A stretch of 64,000 bases of DNA, taken from Billgrantia desiderata. Its GTDB lineage: Bacteria; Pseudomonadota; Gammaproteobacteria; Pseudomonadales; Halomonadaceae. A model generated the notes under the pieces. The model was not told where the DNA came from. It made no database searches and saw only the letters and a list, made by a program, of their open reading frames with translations. Location of the stretch: NCBI GenBank assembly GCA_011742915.1, contig JAAQTN010000016.1, forward strand, positions 1-64,000, written 5' to 3'. The position numbers and the translations under genes are program-made. Shown here piece by piece: positions 15,938 to 24,632 of the stretch (its first letter is position 1; each line of letters opens with the position of its first letter).

Positions 15938-16708
15938 ATGCCCAGCAGCACCGCCCCAACCATCGACATCAAGGCGCTGGCCCGGGATATCCGGAAACAA
16001 GCCATGCTGCTGAGTAGCGAGATCATGCAGGCCCGTCGGCAAGGGGCCGGCAGCGAGGCCACCAAGCACCTGGAGGAAGCGGGCGGAGAGCTGCAGCGCA
16101 TGGCCGAGGAGCTGGAAGCCTGGCGACTTCAAGCGGCTGAGCTGCTGCGCCGGCAGGCCCTCACCAGCGCCCTGAAGAACTATGCCCTGGGCAACCTGCA
16201 CCGCTCGATCAATGTTCGCGGCGAGACCCTCAGCGAGAGCGACCGGAAGATGATCCGGCAGCTCGTCGAAGAGGCGCTCGACCTGCCCGACGAGATGAAG
16301 CACATAGCCCAGCAGCTCGATCCGCGTGAGCCTGAGCAGCAGGCGTTGACGTTCGAGCCATCCGGCGAGCTTGAGCGGCTCCGCGAGATTACCCGGGATA
16401 TCGACGAGGAGATCGAGGCCCGGGAAGAGCGAGGCGAGACCGTCCCGCAAAGCCTGCTGGACCAACAGGAGCGCTACCACCACGAGCTCGACCAGTTGGA
16501 AGCCGAGGAGACCCGTCGGCATGGCGGTTACACCGTGGTGCTGCGCACGGCGACCGACGAGGGGCATGAGTACCTTGAGGAGAAGATGATGAGTGCCCGG
16601 GATCCCGAGGCCGCCGAGCTGGAAGCCAGGCAGTGGGCCTCGGTTCTCGGTTCGGTGATGGGGTTCGTTGTCGAGGTGGCCGAGATCAAGGGCCCGATAG
16701 CGTCCTGA
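15938..16708 (+). CDS. Coiled-coil protein of the element, function unknown
   Basis: This is a 256-residue acidic, highly charged, mostly helical protein: LEEAGGELQRMAEELEAWRLQAAELL (about 45-70), then LERLREITRDIDEEIEAREERGE (about 146-168) and YHHELDQLEAEETRRHGG. There is no membrane segment and no Cys. ATG 15938 has optimal spacing to AAGGAGG (15924-15930); ATG 15932 is too close. No family is recognised. Confidence 0.75.
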   Translation: MPSSTAPTIDIKALARDIRKQAMLLSSEIMQARRQGAGSEATKHLEEAGGELQRMAEELEAWRLQAAELLRRQALTSALKNYALGNLHRSINVRGETLSESDRKMIRQLVEEALDLPDEMKHIAQQLDPREPEQQALTFEPSGELERLREITRDIDEEIEAREERGETVPQSLLDQQERYHHELDQLEAEETRRHGGYTVVLRTATDEGHEYLEEKMMSARDPEAAELEARQWASVLGSVMGFVVEVAEIKGPIAS

Positions 16709-16730
16709 CCAGGTCGAGCCCGGGCGAGTT

Positions 16731-17072
16731 CTAGGAGCGAGAGCGAGCCTCTAGCCGCGCCGCCAAATCAGCAAAGGTGACGACGTTCCCGCGACCCTCA
16801 TCGGTCACGGGCGGGGCTTCCTCGTGCCTGGAAAACGTCGAGGGCGGTGGCAGTGCCAGCTGTTGCTTCAGGTCGGCGACCTCTTGGCGGAGCTGCTCCA
16901 GCTGGTTCGACTGCCGTTCGGTGAGCCTCAGCAGCTCATCGAATCGGGCCAGGAGTTCGCTGCTGTCGGTGGGCGTCTGGTGAGGTGGCGGGGCGATGGC
17001 CAACAGGGCCAGGAGGCAAGCCCGTCGGGGCCAGCCTCGGTGTGAATGGGCCCATCCACACCGGGGGCTCAT
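16731..17072 (-). CDS. Small protein with N-terminal hydrophobic segment and coiled coil
   Basis: This is a possible 113-residue protein. A basic N-terminus and a short hydrophobic stretch (ACLLALLAIAPPP, about 18-30) precede a heptad-rich helix ELLARFDELLRLTERQSNQLEQLRQEVADLKQQLAL (interrupted here only by wording; residues about 37-72) and a polar tail. This topology could be a single-pass membrane or secreted coiled-coil protein such as a spanin or regulator. The ribosome site is weak and the frame is open far upstream, through the operator cluster, which is unlikely to be coding. It is convergent with the preceding gene. Confidence 0.45.
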   Translation of the reverse strand: MSPRCGWAHSHRGWPRRACLLALLAIAPPPHQTPTDSSELLARFDELLRLTERQSNQLEQLRQEVADLKQQLALPPPSTFSRHEEAPPVTDEGRGNVVTFADLAARLEARSRS

Positions 17073-17142
17073 GGCGACGCCTGAGTCGTGACGGCATTTT
17101 GTGGCGCAGCCACGGGACAAAACCCACCGGTGGGAGGAGCGG

Positions 17143-17163
17143 TTGTAAAACGCGAATCTACAA
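17143..17163. promoter_or_regulatory. Operator copy 1
   Basis: 21-bp dyad TTGTA-N11-TACAA. Copies 2 and 3 share the plan [C/T]TGTA...TACA[A/G] with the same overall length. Confidence 0.65.
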
Positions 17164-17200
17164 CGGCAAGCGCTTATCAAGGCGCAGGCAGTGCCGGAAT

Positions 17201-17221
17201 CTGTAAGAGGCGCTTTTACAG
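17201..17221. promoter_or_regulatory. Operator copy 2
   Basis: 21-bp dyad CTGTAA-N9-TTACAG, starting 58 bases after copy 1. Confidence 0.7.
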
Positions 17222-17257
17222 AGCCAAGTGAGTGCATGAAGCCAACCACGGGTTGCA

Positions 17258-17278
17258 CTGTAAAAGCCGCAATTACAG
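17258..17278. promoter_or_regulatory. Operator copy 3
   Basis: 21-bp dyad CTGTAA-N9-TTACAG with the same outer arms as copy 2, starting 57 bases after it. Confidence 0.7.
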
Positions 17279-17407
17279 GGCACCGAGCAGGAGCAGGGGC
17301 CGGCAGGGTGTACAGGGGTGCCGGTACATGTGGCGGTAGTCGCGGCAAGCCGGGGTCAGCGGCAACCATCAAGGCGTCCGGCGGGAAGAGAAGAGAGGTG
17401 CAGAGAA

Positions 17408-17692
17408 ATGCAACAGCAAACAAGCCAGGTAGTGACGGAAGAGAAGCCCGTGCGACTGATGCGGTGGAAAGAGGTCCAGGAGCTGGTCGGCATGAGCCAC
17501 CGCACGATTGCCGGCATGTGTGCCAACGGCTGGTTCCCCGAGCCGGTACAGGTGTCCTCGAAGGTCACAGCCTTCCTCAGCAACGAGGTCGAGGAGTGGT
17601 TGGAGAACCTGAAGAACCGCCGCGTGAAATACCAGATCGCCCCCTATGCACGGCGCCCCGAAACGCTGGGCCTTGAAGCCACCCCAGCCTGA
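17408..17692 (+). CDS. AlpA-family phage regulator
   Basis: This 94-residue excisionase-like winged helix has the typical AlpA plan: LMRWKEVQELVGMSHRTIAGMCANGWFPEPVQVSSKV in the order helix-turn-helix then wing, followed by AFLSNEVEEWLENL. In P4-type satellites AlpA/Vis proteins control integrase expression and excision. Start ATG 17408 follows AGAGAGG. It is the first gene of a rightward series that runs through the replication and capsid genes. Confidence 0.85.
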   Translation: MQQQTSQVVTEEKPVRLMRWKEVQELVGMSHRTIAGMCANGWFPEPVQVSSKVTAFLSNEVEEWLENLKNRRVKYQIAPYARRPETLGLEATPA

Positions 17693-17710
17693 CCAGGAGA
17701 GAACCGAACC

Positions 17711-17923
17711 ATGAAGACCATCCATGTGAACGTTGCCGGGATCGATCACGAGTGCGACGAGGACGAAGCCGTCGAGATGTTTCTGTCGCTGAAGAAGGGG
17801 CTGGAGGACGCCGGCGTGAAGACCGAGAAGCTGTCGACGTTACCGCGCCCGAAGGGCAACCAGGTGTTCCGCCGCAAGCCCCTGGGCGTGGCCATGTCCA
17901 TGGCCCAGCTCACTGACTGCTGA
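17711..17923 (+). CDS. Small hypothetical protein of the element
   Basis: This 70-residue acidic-N, basic-C protein ([27 protein letters not shown], then [21 protein letters not shown]) has no recognised domain. A strong AGGAGA lies eight bases before ATG 17711, 18 bases after the AlpA-like gene. It is probably a cytosolic accessory protein of the element. Confidence 0.65.
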   Translation: MKTIHVNVAGIDHECDEDEAVEMFLSLKKGLEDAGVKTEKLSTLPRPKGNQVFRRKPLGVAMSMAQLTDC

Positions 17924-17934
17924 GGGGGCGGACC

Positions 17935-18147
17935 ATGCCGAAGCGCGTTATCACCCTGAGCATCCAGAACGAGCGGATCACCTTCTACGCCGACGATTGG
18001 CCGGCAATTCAGAGGTCCGTCAACGAGGCAATCAAGACAGAGGGGTACTGGCAGCGGACCAAGGGCGAGGTGAGTTCGCCGGCGGCGATGGGCTTCACGG
18101 TGGCCGACAAGAGCCGGCTGAGCCAACAGCGGGGACAGGTGTTCTAG
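17935..18147 (+). CDS. Small hypothetical protein of the element
   Basis: This 70-residue basic protein ([38 protein letters not shown]) begins with a short beta-strand-rich half and ends polar. Start ATG 17935 lies behind GAGGGGGCGG, 11 bases after the previous stop. No family is recognised. Confidence 0.62.
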   Translation: MPKRVITLSIQNERITFYADDWPAIQRSVNEAIKTEGYWQRTKGEVSSPAAMGFTVADKSRLSQQRGQVF

Positions 18148-18149
18148 CG

Positions 18150-18464
18150 ATGGCCAGAAACGGAAAAGGCCCCGGGGATCGCCACAATCCCATAGGGGCC
18201 CACACCAAATATTCCGAAGCCAAGATTAGCACAGCCTTGGAGCTGCGCAACCCTTCGCATCGCTCAGCAGTTCCCGAGGGAGCTGCCGAGCTGCATCACT
18301 GCCATGCCTGCCGCTGCTTCGCCCTGCTGGCCGAGGTCGCGGCCATGGTGCAGGAAGACCGCATCACCGGCAGCGACATGCCGGCCCAGCAGCTCCTCGA
18401 TGAAGTCGAGATGGCCACGCACCGCGCTCTGGATCGCCTCGAAGGCGTGGGGGGCCGGCCATGA
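18150..18464 (+). CDS. Hypothetical protein coupled to the replication gene
   Basis: This 104-residue protein ([25 protein letters not shown]..., then [22 protein letters not shown]) contains a HCHACRC cluster that could bind a metal. Only two bases separate it from the previous stop, and its TGA overlaps the ATG of the replication gene (ATGA, 18461-18464), so it is part of one translational unit. A role in replication is only suggested by position. Confidence 0.65.
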
Positions 18465-20959
18465 CCACGATGAATTGGCCCTTGATGGCCAAGGCCGCCA
18501 GAAAGGTCGAGCAGGACCTGGGCACGCCGGAATGCCGAGCGTGGCGGCAGAAGATCTTTTCCCGCTTCGAGTGGGTCGCCGATGACCTGGTATGCGGGTT
18601 CGTGGCGGTGGCCACCACACACGGGCGCACCATCAAGGGCAATGCCGAGGGCAACACCTGGCTTCGCATCATGCAGAAGCAGCTCACGCTTGGCCCCTTC
18701 AACGTGACCCATGATGACCAGGCCCTGGAAGACTATGCCCGGGCCAAGGCGGATGCCATGGCCGCCGCCCTGGGTCGCCGGCTCCGCGAAGCCCGCGCCG
18801 GATATGCCGGGGCTCGGCGTCACCACTACTGGCGGCCTGCCCTTCCGGCGGGTACCCGCTTCGCGGGCCTGACCTTCCGCCGCTGTGTCTGGCCCAGTGA
18901 GCGTGACGCCGAGGTCGAGGCCCTGCGGGAAGCGCTGCAAGCCGCCCATGCCCACCGCCTGGACGTGTCGCCGGCGGCGGAGCTTGAGCGCCTGAGCGGA
19001 AGCCAGCGGCGCGTCCTGATGAACAAGCTGGTATCAGCCCCCTGGTGGCGTCGCAAGCTGCGCACGCAAGCCAACCGCCGGTTAGAGCAGTTCATGCGCA
19101 TGGTCCGCCGCGTCCACAAGCGGGCCGGGATCTACATCAGCGACATGGTATTCAAGCGCTGGAAGAACCGGCAGTACCAGAACCACGAAATGCTCGAGAC
19201 GACCATCGCCGTCAACCAGTTCGAGCAGGAATACACGCTGGCCGAGCTCTCCGCCAAGGGGGTCGCCAACCGCGATAACCGCTTCATGGAAACCATGATG
19301 CGGATCCGCGAAACCGAGGCCTTTGCCCGCCGGCATGGGCATCGCGCCGTGTTTGTCACCTGGACGCTGCCCAGCGCCTGGCATGCCGTGCTGCAGGAGA
19401 GCGCCCAGCCGAATCCCAAGTACAACGGCTCGACCCCGCGTGAGGCACAGGCCCAGCTGCAGAAGCTATGGGCACGAACCCGGGCCAAGCTGAAGCGCGA
19501 TGGCGTCGCCTACTACGGTATCCGCACCGTCGAGCCCCACCACGATGGATGCCCCCACTGGCACATGCTCTTGTGGGCAGCGGAAGACCAGGTCGAGCAG
19601 CTGCTGGCCACCATCCGCCGCTATGCCCTGTCGATCGATCCCGAAGAGGTCGCCGGCAAGGAGCAGGTGCGAATTCGCTTCGAGCACATCGACCCCGATA
19701 AGGGCAGTGCCGCCGGCTACGTCATCAAGTACGTGGCCAAGAACATCAACTGCACCCAGCGCCCTGACGAGCTCGACCAGTACGGCCAGCCAATGGATAC
19801 CGCCGCGCCTCGGATCGCTGCCTGGGCCTCGGTGCATGGCATTCGGCAGTTCCAGTTTTTCGGGCTGCCCTCGGTCACGGTGTGGCGGGAGCTTCGCCGC
19901 CTGCGAGACCACGAAGAGGATCCGTTCGCGGCTTCCTGTTTTGCCGACTGGATCACCCTGACCAAGCCCGACCCCGAGGCCATGGCCATCCTGCAGGACC
20001 TACGCCGCGCCGCCAACGGCAGCCGCTGGGACAAGTTCCTTGAGTTGTGTGGCGGCCCCTGTGTGCCGATGGATGAGCGCCCGGTGCGCCCTTGGCGGAT
20101 GGTTCGTCTCGATCCCAAGGCCGAAACCATCAATCAGCGTACCGGTGAAATCCGTGTCGACCTGGAAAAGCTCGGAGCCTATGGCGAGCCAGTCGAGACG
20201 ACGGTGGGCATCACCGTAACCAGCGCGACAGGCGAAGCCTCGTTCATGAGCCGCGTCTACCGCTGGGAGATCAAGTCGCCGGGGGCTGGGGGTCAGCGTA
20301 GCGGCGCAGCCGCGGAGCCTTGGACTCGTGTGAATAACTGTACGGGGGGCTCCCAGCCCGGGCAATTCATCGCCCACCGGGCCGGCTTGCCCCCGTTCAA
20401 GCCCAGCCACGAAGAGGCATCCGAGCAAGAAGAGCGGTACCGAGCCTGGCGAGCCAGCACCGAAGCCAGGGCCGAGATGGAAGCCTTCGACGAGCTGGAC
20501 CAGCAGCTAAGGGCCACCATCCGCCAGAAATTCACCCCGCAACCGGAGTGGGGCACGCCTGAGTACTTCCCGCCGGAGCTGGAGGACTTCGCAGAGCACG
20601 AGCCACAGCAAGCCAGCGGGCCGGTAACGCAGAACCCTGTCACCGAGGAATCCCGAACCCTGTGGAAGCTGCTGGTCTCGACCAATGAGGCCGAGCGCCG
20701 CCGTGCCATTGGGATCGACGACGAGCAGGCGTTACGCCTGGCTGCCACGTTCTTCGAGCCGCCGCCCGAGCGTCAGGAACGTTCGACCTGGTCGAGCCTG
20801 ATGATCCGAATTCACCGCGACAGGATGCCAAGCCCACGAGGCGGCCAGATGACCGCCGCCGAGGCGATGGCAATCGCCCATGCCCTGTGGGACGCGCCGG
20901 CCCCTGTCGACCCCATCCCCAACGCAGCACCCATGACCACCAGGAGCACCGCCCAATGA
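18461..20959 (+). CDS. Rolling-circle replication endonuclease, P2 gpA type
   Basis: This 832-residue replication initiator has the HUH metal site [10 protein letters not shown] (His366, His368) and, downstream, YVIKYVAKN with paired tyrosines Tyr420 and Tyr424, the arrangement used by phage P2 gpA to nick its own origin and join DNA ends. The region [15 protein letters not shown] before the HUH site and [21 protein letters not shown] after it are also gpA-like. In P2 the origin lies inside gene A, so it may do so here. A proline/glutamate-rich C-terminal third (about 620-830) is less conserved. It shares stop/start overlaps with both neighbours. Confidence 0.93.
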
Positions 20960-21669
20960 TGGCAACCACCTACGAACCCCGTGATCGATTCAACCGGGTA
21001 ACCAATGACTACCGCGAGATGCGGAACCAGCTGGAAAGCGCGCATGGGCAGCTTGCGCGACTGAAGCAGCAGCGCGCCGCCACGCTGCAGAGCAGCCGTG
21101 AGGCCGGCGAGCGCTGGCGTCAGCTGTTCAGGGACGCCGGCGGCAAGGCCGGCAAGGAGGTCCGCGAGCTGCAGACCGAGGAGCACAGCCTGGCCGCCGA
21201 GGTCGAGCAACTCGACGAGCTGATTGCCGAGCTTGAGCCCCGCGTGGCGGAGCTTCGCCACTGGGCCCAAGAGCTGCGTGCTCAGCACGTCACCAGGCTG
21301 CACGAGGCCCGTCGCGACATGGCAGCCCAGCGCCTGGCGGCTGCGCTCGACAGCGTCTTCGCAAAGCCCGAAGGCCAGGAGCTCCTGGCGGCCTTGGCTC
21401 AGCGAGCCGACAGCGTCCAACGCGAAGTCCTCGAGGACCATGTGTTCATGGGCACGATCGGCTTCGACGGGCACGAAGCCGCCAAGCCCGGGTTCATGGC
21501 CATGATCTCCGGCCATGACAGGGAGGTGATCGCCAACCAGGTCGAGAAGCGGAAGCGAGCGCTGGTCGCCGACGTAGTGATGCAGCGATTGCAAGCCCTG
21601 GGCACCGAACACCCCCAGTTCGATGAAGACCTTGCCGCCCCGCTGCCCCTGATGGCCTGCGAACGATAA
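20956..21669 (+). CDS. Coiled-coil protein before the capsid gene (Psu-like or scaffold-like?)
   Basis: This 237-residue protein begins ATG 20956 across the replication gene stop (ATGATG). Residues about 15-110 form a long charged coiled coil (QLESAHGQLARLKQQRAATLQ, AAEVEQLDELIAELEPRVAELRHW split here as two parts). The C-terminal part includes AAQRLAAALDSVFAKPEG and MGTIGFDGHEAAKPGF. The order of a coiled coil, an AAALA-like helix and a TIGF block loosely recalls P4 Psu, which decorates the P4 capsid and inhibits Rho; this likeness is from memory and weak. A scaffold replacing P2 gpO is the other reading suggested by its place before the capsid gene. Confidence 0.75.
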   Translation: MMATTYEPRDRFNRVTNDYREMRNQLESAHGQLARLKQQRAATLQSSREAGERWRQLFRDAGGKAGKEVRELQTEEHSLAAEVEQLDELIAELEPRVAELRHWAQELRAQHVTRLHEARRDMAAQRLAAALDSVFAKPEGQELLAALAQRADSVQREVLEDHVFMGTIGFDGHEAAKPGFMAMISGHDREVIANQVEKRKRALVADVVMQRLQALGTEHPQFDEDLAAPLPLMACER

Positions 21670-21695
21670 GCCAGACCGGAACCCAAGGAGCCAAC

Positions 21696-22712
21696 ATGCG
21701 AAACGACACACGCAAGGCCTTCAACCAGCTGATGAGCCGCGTCGCGGAGCTGAGCGGAGTGGCCGATGCAAGCCAACCTTTCAGCGTCCAACCGAGCATC
21801 CAGCAGACACTCGAAAGCCGGATTCAGGAGAGCTCGGCATTCCTCAACCAGGTCAATATCGTTGGCGTCGACGAGGCGAAAGGGCAGCGCCTGGGGCTGG
21901 GGATCTCCGGCCCAATCGCCAAGCGCACCAACACCAACCAGCATGATCGCGAGCCCCGCGATTTGTCGGAGCTGGATGTCTTCGAGTACGTCTGCAAGAG
22001 CACCGAATTCGACACCGGGATCCCCTGGGCCAAGCTCGATGCTTGGGCCAAGTTCCCCGACTTTCAGCGCCGTGTCCGCAACATGCTCGCCCAACAGCAA
22101 GCCCTCGATCGCCTGACGATCGGCTTCAACGGGGTGAGTGCTGCCGGCCAGACTGACCGTGACATGAACCCGCTTCTCGAGGACGTGAACAAGGGGTGGC
22201 TTCAGGTTTTCCGCGAGCATGCTCCCGAGCGGGTTCTGACCGAAGGGGCCACCGCCGGCGAAGTCCGCGTCGGCCCAGGCGGCGACTACGAGAACATCGA
22301 CGCCTTGATCTTCGATGCAGTCGGCGAAATGGTCGCTCCCTGGCATCAGGAAAACCCGGATCTTCGCGTGATCGCTGGGCGGCGGCTGATCGCTGACAAG
22401 TACTTCCAGGTCGCCGAGAAGCATGGCAACACCCCGACCGAGGCGGTGGCCATGGACATGCTTGTCAGTCGCGCCCGATTCGGCGGCCTGCCGGCGATCC
22501 GGGTATCCAACATGAAAGAGACCAGCCTGCTCATCACGCCACCCAGCAACCTGTCGATCTATTGGCAGCGCGGCAGCCGCCGCCGGTATCTGATCGACAA
22601 CCCCAAGCGGAAGCGGGTGGAGAACTACGAGAGCTCCAATGACGCCTATGTCATCGAGGATTTCGGTGCTGGCTGTCTGGTCGAGAACGTGGTGTTCGGC
22701 GCCTGGGCTTAA
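21696..22712 (+). CDS. Major capsid protein, P2 gpN family
   Basis: This 338-residue HK97-fold capsid protein matches P2 gpN along its length: FNQLMSRVAELSGV, FSVQPSIQQTLESRIQESSAFL, FNGVSAAGQTDRDMNPLLEDVNKGWLQ split over adjoining blocks, RVGPGGDYENIDALIFDAVG, WHQENPDLRVIAGRRLIADKYF in the middle, PSNLSIYWQRGSRRR, and the ending RVENYESSNDAYVIEDFGAGCLVE. P2 gpN is about 357 residues. It starts behind AAGGAG. No gpO, gpQ, gpP, gpM or gpL homologue accompanies it, which is the striking point. Confidence 0.95.
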   Translation: MRNDTRKAFNQLMSRVAELSGVADASQPFSVQPSIQQTLESRIQESSAFLNQVNIVGVDEAKGQRLGLGISGPIAKRTNTNQHDREPRDLSELDVFEYVCKSTEFDTGIPWAKLDAWAKFPDFQRRVRNMLAQQQALDRLTIGFNGVSAAGQTDRDMNPLLEDVNKGWLQVFREHAPERVLTEGATAGEVRVGPGGDYENIDALIFDAVGEMVAPWHQENPDLRVIAGRRLIADKYFQVAEKHGNTPTEAVAMDMLVSRARFGGLPAIRVSNMKETSLLITPPSNLSIYWQRGSRRRYLIDNPKRKRVENYESSNDAYVIEDFGAGCLVENVVFGAWA

Positions 22713-22768
22713 CCCCCCCCCACCCCGTTGCCCTGCCCTGGCGGGGCAACGCAAAGGAGTAACCAGAC

Positions 22769-23152
22769 ATGGCTCGATGGATTGGTGTGGATCTCGACGG
22801 GACCCTGGCCAAAAGCGTGGACAGCATCGGCACCGGGATCGGTGAGCCGGTTCAGCCCATGCTGACCAGGGTGAAGCAATGGCTATCCCGAGGGCATGAG
22901 GTGCGGGTGTTCACCGCTCGGGCATCCGACCCCCAGCAGGTGACCAGCATTCGCGCCTGGCTCAAGCGTCACGGGATCGACGAGTGCGGAATCACGGATC
23001 GCAAGGATCTCGACATGCTTGAGCTGTATGACGATAAGGCGAAGCGCGTCATCAAGGACGATGGTCGGCTTTGCAGCGGCTGCCGATCGCAGCGAAACAG
23101 CCGTGAGGTGGAGGAGCATTCCGCCGGCGGAATTCTTCTGACGGATTGCTAG
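22769..23152 (+). CDS. HAD-superfamily phosphatase
   Basis: This 127-residue protein has HAD motif I IGVDLDGTLA, motif II VFTARA, and LYDDKAKRVIKDDG in the place of motifs III/IV; a lysine follows in ITDRKDLD. The C-terminal tail (LCSGCRSQRNSREVEEHS) is polar with two Cys. Short HAD proteins of this sort occur in phages and may act on nucleotides or nucleic-acid ends. It follows the capsid gene by 56 bases behind a clear AAGGAG. A role in packaging or replication is not supported by the sequence alone. Confidence 0.82.
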   Translation: MARWIGVDLDGTLAKSVDSIGTGIGEPVQPMLTRVKQWLSRGHEVRVFTARASDPQQVTSIRAWLKRHGIDECGITDRKDLDMLELYDDKAKRVIKDDGRLCSGCRSQRNSREVEEHSAGGILLTDC

Positions 23153-23803
23153 CCTGACGGCCATGGCTCAAGAAAACAGGCTGGCCAGCAGAGCGCCCTG
23201 TGAGCGCCTCAGAGAAGCGCGAAGCGAAAGCCAGTCAGGGCGACGGATCGCAAGAGAACGCAGCGCAGGCGGCCACAATGGGCCGTCCTGCCCTACATAC
23301 ACCCCCACCCCCGCCACACCCTGGCGCGCGCGATCAGCGCCCCCCCCCGCCGGCGCTCTAAACGTGTCGATTTTTCTGCACTCATGCACCTGAGGGGAAG
23401 CCGCGCCACTGCTGGGCGGGCGGGCTTTCACAGGGGTGCAAGGAATCTTGCGAATTCATGCACTTTTATGCACCGTGGGCGTGGCCGTGGAGAGGCCTTG
23501 AGGCATTCGGCGAGCCTGGTGCCATCGAATTAAGCAATTGAAGCGTTCGCAAAGGGGGAGCAGGGAGAAAGGGCGCAGGTAGGAGCAAGAAATTCGGCTA
23601 TTTCAGTCGTCCAGCCTGGTAGTTTGGGGTAATGAATACACCTGTGGCTGTAGGCCTCACCGAGGGAGCTTAAGTGGCCCGTCGTAGGTCGCTCAGCCTG
23701 AGCCCGCTCGGCTCCTACCCAAAGGCCTGGCCCGCCAGAGGCGGGCCGGATCAATGATGATGGGGTCCGACTGGGTAAGCTCTTTGCTGTATCGCCGTCT
23801 GCT
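23153..23803. other. Non-coding region of the element, possible packaging or transfer region
   Basis: These 651 bases hold no gene that I can support. They include C-rich tracts (about 23300-23350), several TGCAC/GTGCA motifs (about 23380-23480, for example CATGCACTTTTATGCACC), and a hairpin GGCCCGCC-AGA-GGCGGGCC at 23729-23747 that could end transcription. This is the place where I would look for a helper-type cos or pac signal. Confidence 0.4.
23729..23747. terminator. GC-rich hairpin
   Basis: 8-bp perfect stem with AGA loop between the convergent capsid/HAD operon and toxin gene. No T run follows, so it may or may not terminate. Confidence 0.45.
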
Positions 23804-24283
23804 TCAACGTCTTTTCAGTGACAGCATCAAAACCAGTGGGTCGAAAGGAGTCTCTTCGAAGCCATGCTTCTTGTAGAATGCAGCAGCGGGCTCGTCTAGA
23901 GCATGAACCAGAAGCGCACGCACCCCAACATACTCAGCAGCAGCGAGGGCTCGCTCTACAGCCTCGGCTAGCAGGTCCGTTCCCAACCCGCTTCCCTGGC
24001 AAGACTGGTCGACAGCAAGCCGCCCCAGTACTACCACGGGAATATCACTGGGCATGTTGCGCTGCATGCGCTTGGGGGCGGAGCCGCGCATCACCGCCCC
24101 CGAGGCCAGCGCGAAGTAGCCAGCCACCTTATCAGTTCCTTTAAAACAGATGACGTAGGTTACCGTGGCCTGGTTCCTGGCATTCTTCAAAGCCATGGAT
24201 TTCAAGAAGTCATTCAAGGACGGCTGCCCACAGTCGAATTGCGATGTATCATGGCGCTCATCGATTTTCTCGGGAGCGTTCAC
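23804..24283 (-). CDS. GNAT acetyltransferase toxin (TacT type)
   Basis: This 159-residue GNAT enzyme has the toxin-subfamily start APEKIDERHDTSQFDCGQPSLNDFL, then VAGYFALASGAV, the acetyl-CoA loop VVLGRLAVDQSCQGSGLGTDLL and the end FYKKHGFEETPFDPLVLML. Such toxins acetylate the amino group of aminoacyl-tRNAs and block translation. I place the start at GTG 24283, whose GTGA overlaps the antitoxin stop by four bases and fits the usual N-terminus; an ATG at 24322 would add 13 residues. GC content is lower than in the neighbours. Confidence 0.9.
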   Translation of the reverse strand: MNAPEKIDERHDTSQFDCGQPSLNDFLKSMALKNARNQATVTYVICFKGTDKVAGYFALASGAVMRGSAPKRMQRNMPSDIPVVVLGRLAVDQSCQGSGLGTDLLAEAVERALAAAEYVGVRALLVHALDEPAAAFYKKHGFEETPFDPLVLMLSLKRR

Positions 24284-24564
24284 GTCCAGCGTTTCTTTCT
24301 GCTCAGTAAGTTGCGTACACATTGGTTATCCTCGATCGGGGTTTCTAGCGCCCTTTCGAAGGCCTCGAATGATTGGTCATCCAGCATAAACACCTGACGC
24401 TCAAGCAATACCTGCTCAGCTCGGCGGCATGCTGCATCGAGGACAAAACTAGTTCTATCCCCGCCCAATTCAGCAACGGCCCTATCGATCAGGGCGCGCT
24501 TACGACTCTCAACGCGCATATTGAGAGGCAACAACTTGTCTCGCGCCTCTACAACTTGACTCAT
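24280..24564 (-). CDS. DUF1778 ribbon-helix-helix antitoxin (TacA type)
   Basis: This 94-residue protein has an RHH DNA-binding start (LNMRVESRKRALIDRAVAELGGDRTSFVLDAAC) and a C-terminal toxin-binding helix (FEAFERALETPIEDNQ). DUF1778 proteins neutralise GNAT toxins and repress their own operon. The gene lies immediately upstream of the toxin with four-base overlap. The dyad at 24633-24653, about 70 bases upstream, is a candidate operator. Confidence 0.92.
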   Translation of the reverse strand: MSQVVEARDKLLPLNMRVESRKRALIDRAVAELGGDRTSFVLDAACRRAEQVLLERQVFMLDDQSFEAFERALETPIEDNQCVRNLLSRKKRWT

Positions 24565-24632
24565 GGTATTTACCTATTTGGTGAGTTGTACGATACACAC
24601 TCCTTGGCCTGTAATAGGCTGGCTTATCTTGA

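Larger units (their letters stand above)
17073..17407. other. Control region of the element
   Basis: These 335 bases without a supported gene hold three 21-bp palindromic operators and a weaker fourth dyad (TGTAC 17309-17313 / GTACA 17323-17327). They sit between the leftward small gene and the rightward replication/capsid operon, where a lysogeny or induction switch would be expected. Confidence 0.6.

Noticed and set aside
17073-17423. N-terminal extension of the 16731-17072 gene
   Set aside because: It would run through three palindromic operators, and its translation is Pro/Cys-rich without secondary structure.
23390-23480. Match to the P2 cos site
   Set aside because: I compared from memory the 19-base P2 cohesive end and saw no clear copy. 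G-rich and TGCAC-rich stretches alone are not enough to call cos.
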